From positions 1 through 22,310 of IMG/VR virus record IMGVR_UViG_3300032315_000344: 22,310 nucleotides of DNA. One strand, written 5' to 3'. Both the position numbers and the translations under genes were made by a program. The notes beneath the pieces are model-generated. The model had not been told where the DNA came from. It worked only from the letters and a program-made list of their open reading frames with translations, and did not search any database. Numbering within the stretch: the stretch's first letter is position 1; every line of letters starts with the position of its first letter. Below, in pieces: positions 5,948 through 12,410 of the stretch. The DNA comes from a virus.

Positions 5948-6195
5948 CGCTCACTGATTTCGTCTGGTTGGCAATCGGGGAAACACTTCTCGCGGGCACT
6001 TTCGCTCTCGGGATTTTGGTAGGTGTCGCATTAAAGCCACGAAAGGAATCGACTCATGGCAACTGCAACGAAAGAACGGAAGACGAGTGGAATCACGCTG
6101 GCAACCTCAACGCTCAGGGCGGCCCTGGCCGACGTGCTCAAGGCTGTCCCGACAAGGCACGCGAAGCCCATCCTGGGCAACGTCCGACTCGGTGA
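5944..6195 (+). CDS. small predicted membrane protein overlapping the clamp gene
   Basis: The ATG at 5944 overlaps the previous stop and follows a strong GAGGAGGGG Shine-Dalgarno, so translation starts here. Residues 1-32 form one membrane helix (DFVWLAIGETLLAGTFALGILVGVAL) followed by a positive stop (KPRK). The remaining 45 or so residues are read from the first 140 bases of the clamp gene in another frame and have no recognisable character. The long overlap is unusual in this otherwise 4-nt-overlap operon. The gene may have lost its own stop codon. Confidence 0.5.
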   Translation: MTLTDFVWLAIGETLLAGTFALGILVGVALKPRKESTHGNCNERTEDEWNHAGNLNAQGGPGRRAQGCPDKAREAHPGQRPTR

Positions 6196-7174
6196 CGGGC
6201 TGCTGACGGGCACGGATCTCGAGGTGCGTATCGACCGCGAGATTGACTACCACGGCGAAGCCATGCTGCTGCCCGCTCATCGGCTCAACGCTATCCTGCG
6301 GGCCGCGAGCGGCGACGAGGTGGTGCTGAAGGTTGGCGAGTCCAGCGTGACTGTGAAGTGCGGCTCTGGATCGTGGACGCTGCCAACCGAGGACGCAGCA
6401 GAGTTTCCGACGTGGGACGCTGGCGATCTCAAGGCTGTCTGCCGCCTGCCGGCGGATCAGTTCTGCCGTGCTGCCAAGGCCACGACGTACGCCACGGACT
6501 CTGAGTCCAGCCGCTACGCACTGGGCGGCGTCATGCTTGACGTGGAATCAACCGCAGACGGTTCTCGGCAGCACTGGGTTGGCACTGACGGACGCCGGCT
6601 GGCGTGCGTGGAGACTGAGAGCGACGATGCCGTTGACGCCTCGCAGACGATCGTGCCGGCCAGGTTACTGGCTACGGTGGCAAGCATGGCCACGGGTGAC
6701 GGGAGCGTGCAGGTTGAGTCCAACGGCAAAGAAGTCCGCTTCTCGCTGGACGGCTGCACCATCACGGGCAGGCTCGTTGACGGCCGATATCCACGCTGGC
6801 GTGACGTTGTTGGCGAGGCCGAAGGCGAGCCTACCGTAATCGACGTGGTTGAGCTGCTCCAGGCGGTGCGGTCTGCGTCCATCGTCACCAGTGAGCAGAG
6901 CAAGGGCATCTCTTTGACGTGGACCGCCAGCATGCTGGTGCTCGTTGGCCGCTCGAGCGAGTACGGGGAAAGCCGGGTTGTCTGCCCGACGATCGCGGCT
7001 GGCTCGACGGCGAGCACCAAGCTTGACCCGAAGTTTCTGGCCCAGTTTCTGGCGAACCTGCCAGCCGACGAAGAGCCGCACGTTGACGTGTACGCGAAGG
7101 ACGCTCAGAGCCGCGTGCTTCTTCGCTGCGGCCCGTACACCGGAGTCATCATGCCACTGGCGGAGGACGCATGA
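6056..7174 (+). CDS. dnaN: DNA polymerase III beta subunit (sliding clamp)
   Basis: A phage-encoded beta clamp of 372 aa, close to the usual 366-380. Three clamp domains are visible: the first at about 15-130 with VPTRHAKPILGNVRL, LTGTDLEVRID and LPAHRLNAILRAASGDEV; the second at about 140-250 with SRYALGGVMLD, HWVGTDGRRLACVE and VPARLL; the third at about 255-372 with DGRYPRWRDVV, LEV-like LVGRSSEYGESR and a C-terminal GVIMPLAED matching the end of the family. The clamp rings DNA and tethers polymerases and repair proteins. The start follows GAAAGGAATCGACTC. No phage polymerase or clamp loader is seen here, so it must work with the host's or with genes outside the window. Confidence 0.93.
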   Translation: MATATKERKTSGITLATSTLRAALADVLKAVPTRHAKPILGNVRLGDGLLTGTDLEVRIDREIDYHGEAMLLPAHRLNAILRAASGDEVVLKVGESSVTVKCGSGSWTLPTEDAAEFPTWDAGDLKAVCRLPADQFCRAAKATTYATDSESSRYALGGVMLDVESTADGSRQHWVGTDGRRLACVETESDDAVDASQTIVPARLLATVASMATGDGSVQVESNGKEVRFSLDGCTITGRLVDGRYPRWRDVVGEAEGEPTVIDVVELLQAVRSASIVTSEQSKGISLTWTASMLVLVGRSSEYGESRVVCPTIAAGSTASTKLDPKFLAQFLANLPADEEPHVDVYAKDAQSRVLLRCGPYTGVIMPLAEDA

Positions 7175-7557
7175 AGGCCAGCGACGTATCACGCAACCAC
7201 TCGCGGGCGGATCTCGTGCTTCTGCACAAGCTGTGGGCTGAAGGCGTGCCAACCGCAGAGATTGCCCAGCATTTTGGCGTTGCTTATTCCACCGTGACGA
7301 AGTGGGCACAGCGGTACAAGTTACCGAGAAGGACGCTGCACCCGGCTGACGAGCCCGAAGCACCGACGCCAGAAGACGATACTGCATCGCTGAACGGGCT
7401 GGCGTTGTCGCCGTGGGTTGAGCATCGGGCCAAGGTGGTGAGGGAGAAGCACTACGACAGCAGGCGGCGAGAGGAGCCATGCAACACGGGCCCGAGGACG
7501 AGCCGGCGGTCCGCTTCATCCGCTGGTTCTGTGAGCGTAGAAGAGAGACATGAGTGA
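7171..7557 (+). CDS. helix-turn-helix protein (Hin/GcrA-like N-terminus)
   Basis: The start overlaps the clamp stop (ATGA), with GGAGG upstream. Residues 10-52 form a homeodomain-like HTH: ADLVLLHKLWAEGVPTAEIAQHFGVAYSTVTKWAQRYKLPRR, as in resolvase, transposase and GcrA-like N-termini. The rest is linker-like and acidic. The last 25 residues (rich in Ser and Arg) are read through another small gene (7479-7553) in a different frame, so the C-terminus is suspect. Length 128 aa. A DNA-binding role is likely; the target is unknown. Confidence 0.7.
   Translation: MKASDVSRNHSRADLVLLHKLWAEGVPTAEIAQHFGVAYSTVTKWAQRYKLPRRTLHPADEPEAPTPEDDTASLNGLALSPWVEHRAKVVREKHYDSRRREEPCNTGPRTSRRSASSAGSVSVEERHE
7479..7553 (+). 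CDS. micro-ORF, 24 aa, first copy of a paralogous pair
   Basis: This ATG follows GAGAGGAGCC, a good Shine-Dalgarno, and the stop TGA overlaps the ATG of the 7550 gene (ATGA). The core PAVRFIRWF-CERRR recurs at about 8150-8193. Aligned by codon, the differences across the core are silent (CCG/CCC, GCG/GCC, TGT/TGC, AGA/AGG), and the only indel is one whole codon (TAT). This pattern suggests a translated, selected peptide. It is basic and aromatic, amphipathic in character, and nested within the 3' end of the HTH gene. No family is known to me. Confidence 0.5.
   Translation: MQHGPEDEPAVRFIRWFCERRRET
7509..7530 (+). repeat. 22-bp direct repeat, copy 1
   Basis: The sequence from GTCCGCTTCATC to GCTGGTTCT is identical at 7509-7530 and 8155-8176, about 646 bp apart. 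Both copies lie just upstream of a start codon (7550 and 8201) and are followed by a similar GAGCGTAG(A/G)AGA Shine-Dalgarno region. The repeat codes VRFIRWF in both micro-ORFs. Confidence 0.9.
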
Positions 7558-7774
7558 CATAGTTTTTGATCGGATGCTGCTTGACCACATGGAAAAGATG
7601 GCCGCTCTCCGCAATGACGCTGACCGGCTGGTGATCACAGAGGCCGAACGGGACGCGATTGCATGGGCATCAAAGACGTTGTGCGTCGGCTGGCACGACC
7701 TAAAACCAAAGGACAAGGACCGAAGCAGGCAGGCTGCGGCGACACTGAAAAGCCTGCTGGAGCGGATCGTTTAG
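7550..7774 (+). CDS. hypothetical protein, 74 aa
   Basis: The ATG overlaps the micro-ORF stop and follows GTAGAAGAGAC. The product is helical and charged: an N-terminal helix (FDRMLLDHMEKMAALRNDADRL), a second segment (TEAERDAIAWASKTLCVGWHDL) and a C-terminal helix (RSRQAAATLKSLLERIV). One Cys is seen and no zinc motif. I recognise no family. It lies in a cluster of small early genes between the clamp and RusA. Confidence 0.65.
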   Translation: MSDIVFDRMLLDHMEKMAALRNDADRLVITEAERDAIAWASKTLCVGWHDLKPKDKDRSRQAAATLKSLLERIV

Positions 7775-7822
7775 CCACAGAACGCCAGAGATGAATGGCT
7801 GCGAACACAGGAGCATGACACC

Positions 7823-8128
7823 ATGACAGACGACGCCGAGCAGTCCATTCCATCGCGTGGTTATCCGCAGGTGGCACACCGTTTCATCCTGCTTGGCGGA
7901 CCATGCTATTACGCCCGCGGCGGGTTCCACGATTTCATCTCGTCGCACGAAACCGAGGAGGAGGCCTTTGAGAAGGCTGCCCGGCTGGAGTCGGATGGCA
8001 AAATGGATTCTGTCGAGTGGTGGCAGATTTGGGACTGCGAGACGAACTCTATCGTGACCGTGGGTTGCAGGACGGCATACGGAGCGGACAAGCCGTGGCC
8101 GACGCTGGACGGAATGAGGGACGGATAA
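7823..8128 (+). CDS. hypothetical phage protein, 101 aa
   Basis: Begins at an ATG after GAGCATGACACC, with a weak ribosome-binding site. A mixed alpha/beta layout is visible: HRFILLGGPCYYARGGFHDFI (20-41), a helix ETEEEAFEKAARLESDG (44-60), and a strand pair VEWWQIWDCETNSIVTVG (63-81). This looks like the small phage proteins that display a query or address as two strands around a helix, but I cannot name a function. The last 34 nt overlap a possible second micro-ORF. Confidence 0.65.
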   Translation: MTDDAEQSIPSRGYPQVAHRFILLGGPCYYARGGFHDFISSHETEEEAFEKAARLESDGKMDSVEWWQIWDCETNSIVTVGCRTAYGADKPWPTLDGMRDG

Positions 8129-8220
8129 CACGCAGGATAAGCGGCGGCCCCGCCGTCCGCTTCATCCGCTGGTTCTATTGCGAGCGTAGGAGAATGAATC
8201 GTGATTCTGAAAGTTCCTGA
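8095..8220 (+). CDS. possible micro-ORF, about 41 aa, second copy of the paralogous pair
   Basis: This frame carries PAVRFIRWFYCERRR, matching the 7479 micro-ORF with only silent differences and one inserted codon. It has no upstream ATG close by; the nearest usable start is GTG at 8095, inside the end of the 7823 gene, with GGAG some way upstream. It ends at 8220 after a short tail (MNRDSESS), overlapping the 8201 gene by 20 nt. It may be a remnant that has lost its start, or it may use an unusual start codon. Confidence 0.35.
   Translation: MADAGRNEGRITRRISGGPAVRFIRWFYCERRRMNRDSESS
8155..8176 (+). repeat. 22-bp direct repeat, copy 2
   Basis: Exact copy of 7509-7530. It lies 24 bp upstream of the GTG start at 8201. 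Its 3' end continues into CTGGTTCTATTGC (8169-8181), whose reverse complement stands at 8414-8426. Confidence 0.9.
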
Positions 8221-8413
8221 AGATTTTGACTGCGATGTGTTCGACGCCAACGGCGTGCCGCTTGAGTATGTCGTGTGGTGCGACACCGAGACGGGCGAAG
8301 CGGTGCATGTCGTTCACCCGCTTGAGTCCACAGTGGACGAGGGCGGAGAGGCGGGCCTGCGAAAAGAGTGGCGGCAGCATCCTGCCCCGCTGAAGTTCAA
8401 CAGGTTTCGGTGA
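8201..8413 (+). CDS. hypothetical protein, 70 aa, GTG start
   Basis: The GTG at 8201 follows AGGAG with eight bases between, which fits better than an ATG at 8194 that would code only eight residues in another frame. The product is acidic: ILKVPEDFDCDVFDANGVPLEYVVWCDTETGEAVHVVHP reads as a run of beta strands with two conserved-looking Cys, then a charged tail ending KFNRFR. I recognise no family. Inverted 13-bp repeats stand at its two ends (8169-8181 and 8414-8426). Confidence 0.6.
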   Translation: MILKVPEDFDCDVFDANGVPLEYVVWCDTETGEAVHVVHPLESTVDEGGEAGLRKEWRQHPAPLKFNRFR

Positions 8414-8426
8414 GCAATAGAACCAG
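8414..8426 (-). repeat. 13-bp inverted repeat partner of 8169-8181
   Basis: GCAATAGAACCAG here is the exact reverse complement of CTGGTTCTATTGC at 8169-8181. The pair encloses the 8201-8413 gene. It could form a long-range stem in the mRNA, or mark the edges of a former inserted cassette. Confidence 0.75.
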
Positions 8427-8439
8427 TAAGTATGCGGAC

Positions 8440-8556
8440 CCGTATATCCGCCACCGCTGGCCGTATATCTCCAAGCCGTCAGCGCCGTGCAGCCGCTAGC
8501 CGCAGGCTTGCCGCGCTAACGCGGATTATCTGCCGCATATCTCGTTTGGCTTGACA
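8440..8556 (+). promoter_or_regulatory. intergenic regulatory region with short repeats and a possible -35 box
   Basis: About 180 bp without a gene. CCGTATATC occurs at 8440-8448 and 8461-8469, exactly 21 bp apart, and the near-copy CCGCATATC occurs at 8533-8541. A hairpin CCGCG-CTAA-CGCGG lies at 8511-8524 without a T-run. TTGACA, a perfect -35 hexamer, is at 8551-8556, but no good -10 follows at normal spacing. This is the largest gap after the GGC array and could hold a promoter for the block starting at 8609. Confidence 0.35.
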
Positions 8557-8608
8557 CGTTTGCCATCCTGCTGGCTGTGGATTTGTTCCAAGTCACAGGA
8601 GGACTGCT

Positions 8609-8905
8609 ATGCGTTTCTTTTTGCTTCTCGCCGCCCTGGCGTTCGCGGCCGTTGCCAACGCTGACACCACCGTGGTGGCCCGTCGTGGCTCTGTCATCAG
8701 TGCCCAGGATCACGCCGTCGTGATCGCTCGCCGTGGCTCGCTGGTTCACAGCAGTTGCGGCCAGTACGAGGGGATTGGCACCGGCTCAACGCCTGAGCAG
8801 GCCCGGCGCAACTGCTGCTTTTTTGGGAAGCGTGTCATCGTTGAGGAAGGCGTGGCCTACTCGCCCGTCGCCCGTCGCTGGTTCGCTGTCATCCGCTATC
8901 GCTGA
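8609..8905 (+). CDS. small secreted protein with Cys pairs
   Basis: The ATG follows CACAGGAGGACTGCT, one of the strongest Shine-Dalgarno sequences here. Residues 1-18 are a signal peptide (MRFFLLLAALAFAAVANA) with an AXA cleavage site. The mature part is about 80 aa and basic: TTVVARRGSVIS and VVIARRGSLVHSS are a duplicated strand motif, then CGQYEGIGTGSTPEQARRNCCFFGKR with three Cys, then GVAYSPVARRWFAVIRYR. The Cys could form disulphides in the periplasm. I recall proteins of this style in planctomycete genomes, which is a weak hint about the host. It may be a moron gene that alters the host envelope. Confidence 0.75.
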   Translation: MRFFLLLAALAFAAVANADTTVVARRGSVISAQDHAVVIARRGSLVHSSCGQYEGIGTGSTPEQARRNCCFFGKRVIVEEGVAYSPVARRWFAVIRYR

Positions 8906-9306
8906 TGCACGCCGTGTCGTTCACCGTCGCCGGGCAGCCCGTCGCACAGCCGAGGCCACGAGTCTCGACTGCGGGCGGGTTTGCCCGTGCGTACGTGCCA
9001 GGCAAGCACCCGGTGCATGCGTACCGCGAGGCTATCGCAGCAGCTGCTCGAGGTGCCGGGCTCACGACAACAGGCGAGGTGCTGAACGTGGTGATTGATG
9101 CAGTCTTTGAACGGCCGAAGTCGCACATGCGGAAGGCCGGCGTGAAACCCGACGCACCAAAGCTTCCCAGGCCCGACGTGGACAACATCGCCAAGGCGGT
9201 GCTCGACGCGCTGCAGGACGTGATTGGCGATGACTCTCTGGTAGGCCGCTTGGTGGTGGAGAAGTCGTACGGCCAGGAGGCACGGACTACCGTGCGTGTG
9301 TCGTGA
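8905..9306 (+). CDS. rusA: RusA-family Holliday junction resolvase
   Basis: A 133-aa endonuclease that cuts four-way junctions, resolving recombination or replication intermediates before packaging. The start overlaps the upstream stop (TGATG). The N-terminus has FTVAGQPVAQPRPRVS. The catalytic region reads KLPRPDVDNIAKAVLDALQDVIGDDSLV, with Asp91, Asp93 and Asp109/110 matching the acidic triad of RusA. The C-terminal LVVEKSYGQEARTTV matches the family's last strand. Length is near the usual 120. It pairs functionally with the Bet annealase upstream. Confidence 0.92.
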   Translation: MHAVSFTVAGQPVAQPRPRVSTAGGFARAYVPGKHPVHAYREAIAAAARGAGLTTTGEVLNVVIDAVFERPKSHMRKAGVKPDAPKLPRPDVDNIAKAVLDALQDVIGDDSLVGRLVVEKSYGQEARTTVRVS

Positions 9307-9833
9307 ATCACACTGAATACCTTGCCTCAGTTGATGACTCGCACCCGATGACAACATCGCGCGGACACATCGCGGAAATCTGCGAAGCCTGTGCTGGTGC
9401 AACTGGAAACATCCTTGAGCTTGGCAGCCACGCTGGCATATCCGCCGCCGCCATTGCGATGGCAGCATCGCAGGCCAGCGTCATTGCGGTGGACTTGTGC
9501 GACACGGTTCCAGAGCATGATCGCGTCATGTATTGGGCCGGGCTGAACCTCGCCAACATCACGCCCGTACGTGCTGACGCTGGCCAGTACCTGCGAAACG
9601 CTGAAGCCCTCGGCTTGCGGTACGGCGTGATCTTTCACGATGCCCGGCACGGTGAGTCTGTCGTTGGCGAATACGTCCTGGCCGCTTCGCTGTGTACCAC
9701 GCTCATCATCCACGACTTTGAGCAACTTGCGCCTGAGTCTCGCCACCGTGTGGCTTTGCTCTTTAACTCGTTCACCACAAGCGTAGACCAGAAGGGCCGC
9801 ATGCTCTTCATCGGCCGCAAGGAAATACCATGA
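9303..9833 (+). CDS. class I SAM-dependent methyltransferase
   Basis: The GTG at 9303 overlaps the RusA stop (GTGA), the coupling used elsewhere here; an ATG at 9348 is an alternative. The 176-aa Rossmann fold shows NILELGSHAGISAAAIAMAA (motif I, about 36-55), ASVIAVDLCD (motif II, acidic end of strand 2) and YGVIFHDARHG then TTLIIHDFEQL in the positions of strands 4 and 5. The pattern resembles the Methyltransf_24 group, often found with glycosyltransferases and acting on sugars or small molecules. It heads a three-gene modification cassette. Confidence 0.8.
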   Translation: MNHTEYLASVDDSHPMTTSRGHIAEICEACAGATGNILELGSHAGISAAAIAMAASQASVIAVDLCDTVPEHDRVMYWAGLNLANITPVRADAGQYLRNAEALGLRYGVIFHDARHGESVVGEYVLAASLCTTLIIHDFEQLAPESRHRVALLFNSFTTSVDQKGRMLFIGRKEIP

Positions 9834-10603
9834 AATTTGGCGTCAGCGTCTACATCCCGAATCGAAACCACGCCGCGACGCTCGGCGCTGCCATCTATTC
9901 AGCTGCGTCTCAAAGCCCAGTTGAAGTGGGTGTCATTGACGATGCCAGCACCGATGACAGCCTAGCCGTGGCTGACGCTGCAAAAATGACGCACGACTGC
10001 GTATGGGTTCAGCACAACGCCGAGAAGGCCAAGTGCTGGGAACAGAAAGCAGCGGAAGAGTTTGAGCTTTTGGGCGGCTCGCACGTCGTTAGCCTCAGTG
10101 CAGATGACGAGCTGATGCCAGGTGTGGTTCAGAGTGTCATGCGTCACCGGCAGGCTGCTGTGATTTTCCATGACTACTATTGCCGCAAGCCAGGTAAGTG
10201 GCCGCATGGCATTGTCAGGTGTGCTGAGCCTTCACAGCAGGTGACGATGCCTGCGTTGTTTGTTCGTGAACGCCTGCTAAGCGATGCCCTGCCGGTTGAG
10301 ACTGGCATTGGCTCTGCCATCAGGCACGACTGGCTCATGCGTCTTTGTGAGCTTGAGTATTGGCGAATGGGGCCATGGGCTGACGCCATCGGGTACGCGG
10401 TCGTGGCTGCTCTTGGTGGTGCTGTGTACGTTCCGCAGCCTGGGGCGATCTTCACGGAAGACGATGCCGGCTACGGCGAGAAGTCGAGAACTGGCCCTGA
10501 CGCTTCTCGGTACATGGTGGAAGTCTGGGCCTTTCTCAAGCGTGCAGAAGTTCCGCCAGACGTGGCGGCAGCCCTGTGCCGAAAGCGGGGCGTGCATGCC
10601 TGA
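9830..10603 (+). CDS. GT2-family glycosyltransferase
   Basis: A 257-aa GT-A fold protein with the GT2 N-terminus GVSVYIPNRNHAATLGAAIYSAASQ, then VEVGVIDDASTDDSL (nucleotide-binding, about 35-49) and HVVSLSADDELMPG (the DXD-like metal site, about 83-97). A later segment (ETGIGSAIRHDWLMRL, WADAIGYAVVAAL) fits the acceptor half. It has no membrane anchor. It overlaps both neighbours by a few bases. It would move a sugar from a nucleotide donor onto an unknown acceptor, for instance a virion protein, phage DNA, or the host surface. Confidence 0.85.
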   Translation: MKFGVSVYIPNRNHAATLGAAIYSAASQSPVEVGVIDDASTDDSLAVADAAKMTHDCVWVQHNAEKAKCWEQKAAEEFELLGGSHVVSLSADDELMPGVVQSVMRHRQAAVIFHDYYCRKPGKWPHGIVRCAEPSQQVTMPALFVRERLLSDALPVETGIGSAIRHDWLMRLCELEYWRMGPWADAIGYAVVAALGGAVYVPQPGAIFTEDDAGYGEKSRTGPDASRYMVEVWAFLKRAEVPPDVAAALCRKRGVHA

Positions 10604-11480
10604 GATGCCAGAGCGCCTGTGGCACCCGCACGAGCCCTTCTCGCAGGACTATTCCCGGCGTGCCGAAGAAGGCGCGGCCCGGCTGCGAAACTCTAACGTG
10701 GCTTTCGTCGGCCTGGCCCGCAACTGCGCGGTGCGACTCGCCCAGAACCTTGGCCTGCTCGAGCAGCTGCAGGATCTGTGCGGCTCGTGGTCGCTGCACA
10801 TTGAGAGCAACGATTGCGAAGATGCCACGCTAGACGTGCTGCATGACTACTGCCGCGAAAAGCCACAAGCCACGTTCCACTATCAGATTCTGGGCCGCGA
10901 GCAACACGGTGCTGAGTTCGCTGGCCGTCGCACGATCGCCCTGGCAGAGTACCGCGACTCATGCCAACGCTGGGTGCGTGCGTGTTCGCCAGACGCGGAC
11001 TATGTGGTTGTCATCGACTGGGATGCGTGGGGCGGTTGGAACCACAGTGGCGTGCTGAATGGCTTTGGCTGGCTCGTTGAGTTGCAAGGTGCATACGGCA
11101 TGGCCAGTGCCAGCCTGTTTCAGTACGACTTCGGACATGGGCCGCAGTGGCATCACTACGACTTGTGGGCATTGCGTGGCGTAGGCCAAGTCGATTGCTA
11201 CTGGGACACGTACCAAAATGGGTACGGTGGCTTCGGCTACACATGGCTGCCGCCAGTTGGCTCGCCTCCCGTGCTTGTCTCGTCTGCGTTTGGGGGCATG
11301 TGCATCTACCGCACCGATGCCTATCTCAAGGGAACGTACGACGGCACGACGGACTGCGAGCACGTTCGGTTCCATCAAAGCATCTCACGAGCGACGGGCC
11401 AGCACTTGTACCTAAACCCGTCGCAACGAATGCTGATGAGCTGGATGCCTGAGCCATGCGCGGAATCACCTCAACCATAA
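10596..11480 (+). CDS. glycosyltransferase-like protein with DWD motif
   Basis: I place the start at the ATG at 10596, eight bases before the upstream stop; the frame is open further upstream but overlaps the GT2 gene. The 294-aa product has NVAFVGLARNCAVRLAQNLGLLEQL (about 31-55), WSLHIESNDCEDATLDVL, a central RTIALAEYRDSCQRWV, and YVVVIDWDAWGGW with a DxD-like DWD. The rest is rich in Trp, Tyr and Gly, ending with SSAFGGMCIYR and HVRFHQSI. The layout resembles the GT69/CAP59-like capsule mannosyltransferases, but this is by eye. It is probably a second transferase acting on the same acceptor as the GT2. Confidence 0.65.
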   Translation: MPEMPERLWHPHEPFSQDYSRRAEEGAARLRNSNVAFVGLARNCAVRLAQNLGLLEQLQDLCGSWSLHIESNDCEDATLDVLHDYCREKPQATFHYQILGREQHGAEFAGRRTIALAEYRDSCQRWVRACSPDADYVVVIDWDAWGGWNHSGVLNGFGWLVELQGAYGMASASLFQYDFGHGPQWHHYDLWALRGVGQVDCYWDTYQNGYGGFGYTWLPPVGSPPVLVSSAFGGMCIYRTDAYLKGTYDGTTDCEHVRFHQSISRATGQHLYLNPSQRMLMSWMPEPCAESPQP

Positions 11481-11836
11481 GCGTGGCCGCGTTCCACGCA
11501 GACTGGATGACTCACATGCCCATGCGGGCACTGTGTGAGCGTTGGACGATTTCCCGCGATCAGGTCATCCGCCTGGCCGTGGTGTGGGAGTTGCCAAGAC
11601 GCCACGACAGGAAGCTCAGGGCAAAGCCACTACGGCAGCGAGATCCCACAACGACAGAGATTCAGCAGGCGTGCATTCGCATCCAAGCGACGTGGAGCAA
11701 AGACGTGGAAGAAGAGCGGCGAGTCGTGAAGTCCCAAGCGTTTTCCATGAAGCGGATACCGCTCGACAGCGCGACTCGTTCGCAAATCGACGTGGAATAC
11801 AACGGCGACTGTGACGTGTGGGAGGAACGACCATGA
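11456..11836 (+). CDS. helix-turn-helix-like hypothetical, 126 aa
   Basis: The ATG overlaps the previous gene by 25 nt. Residues 12-50 (AFHADWMTHMPMRALCERWTISRDQVIRLAVVWELPRRHDRK) look like a GcrA-like or homeodomain-like HTH with a basic tail. The second half is charged and helical (TEIQQACIRIQATWSKDVEEERRVV). Its resemblance to the HTH protein at 7171 is only at the level of fold. It is probably DNA-binding. Confidence 0.6.
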   Translation: MRGITSTISVAAFHADWMTHMPMRALCERWTISRDQVIRLAVVWELPRRHDRKLRAKPLRQRDPTTTEIQQACIRIQATWSKDVEEERRVVKSQAFSMKRIPLDSATRSQIDVEYNGDCDVWEERP

Positions 11837-12105
11837 ACGCCCCGCGAGGCAAGGAAGACGTGCTGCGGCGAATCGTCATCGAATACGGGCAGCTGTACGC
11901 CTACATCTACATGACCGATGGAAACGGGAAGCTGCTGGATGAAGAGGTTTTCAAGCAGCCCTTTCGGCTGGAGCGAAAGGAAGCCCACCAAGAAGCCAAG
12001 GACGCCTACGACGCCGCTTATGACTGGATGAACGAAATCGTGAACGTGACGCCGCCACTGCAAGGAGACGAGGACGGCGAGGCACAATCAGAAGCGGAGG
12101 ACTAG
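11833..12105 (+). CDS. hypothetical protein, 90 aa, acidic C-terminus
   Basis: The ATG at 11833 forms an ATGA with the upstream stop and follows GTGGGAGGAACG. An in-frame GTG at 11818 is less likely. Strands IVIEYGQLYAYIYMTDGNGKLL (about 12-35) are followed by a long helix (ERKEAHQEAKDAYDAAYDWMNEIV) and a very acidic tail (GDEDGEAQSEAED). I recognise no family. Confidence 0.6.
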   Translation: MNAPRGKEDVLRRIVIEYGQLYAYIYMTDGNGKLLDEEVFKQPFRLERKEAHQEAKDAYDAAYDWMNEIVNVTPPLQGDEDGEAQSEAED

Positions 12106-12107
12106 CC

Positions 12108-12410
12108 ATGCCATCGTATGAAGCCACGCCCGCCGAGCTCGAGCAGTACGGTGCCGGCCTGTCGATTTGGGACCAGATTCGCCTTCTACAGACTTGGTCG
12201 CCGCTCATCGGCTACGGCCAGCGGTTTATCAACGAGGCAGACCCGTACAAGCGAAGCATCATCGTCAGCGAGGCTTCGGAGTGGCTGGCGTCCAAGACCA
12301 ACGCCCAGGCCGATGACCAGCTGGTGCGTCTGCTTGGCGACTTGCTGAAGACTAAGCAAGGCGAAGCCTTGGTCCGGTGGTGCCTGCTCCAAGTGGAGGC
12401 CGTCCGTTGA
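12108..12410 (+). CDS. hypothetical phage protein, 100 aa
   Basis: Starts two bases after the previous stop, following GCGGAGGACTAGCC. The product is helical with YEATPAELEQYGAGLSIWDQIRLLQTWSPLIGYGQRFINEADPYKRSIIVSEASEWLASKTN, then VRLLGDLLKTKQGEALVRWCLLQVEAV. It looks like the small helical proteins that stand before tail or lysis genes in phages, but no function can be read. It ends in a TTGA junction with the next gene. Confidence 0.6.
   Translation: MPSYEATPAELEQYGAGLSIWDQIRLLQTWSPLIGYGQRFINEADPYKRSIIVSEASEWLASKTNAQADDQLVRLLGDLLKTKQGEALVRWCLLQVEAVR

Noticed and set aside
10284-10595. A 398-residue version of the DWD glycosyltransferase
   Set aside because: The first 104 codons lie inside the GT2 gene in another frame and are not protein-like. 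The ATG at 10596 is near the stop of the GT2 gene, as with other junctions.
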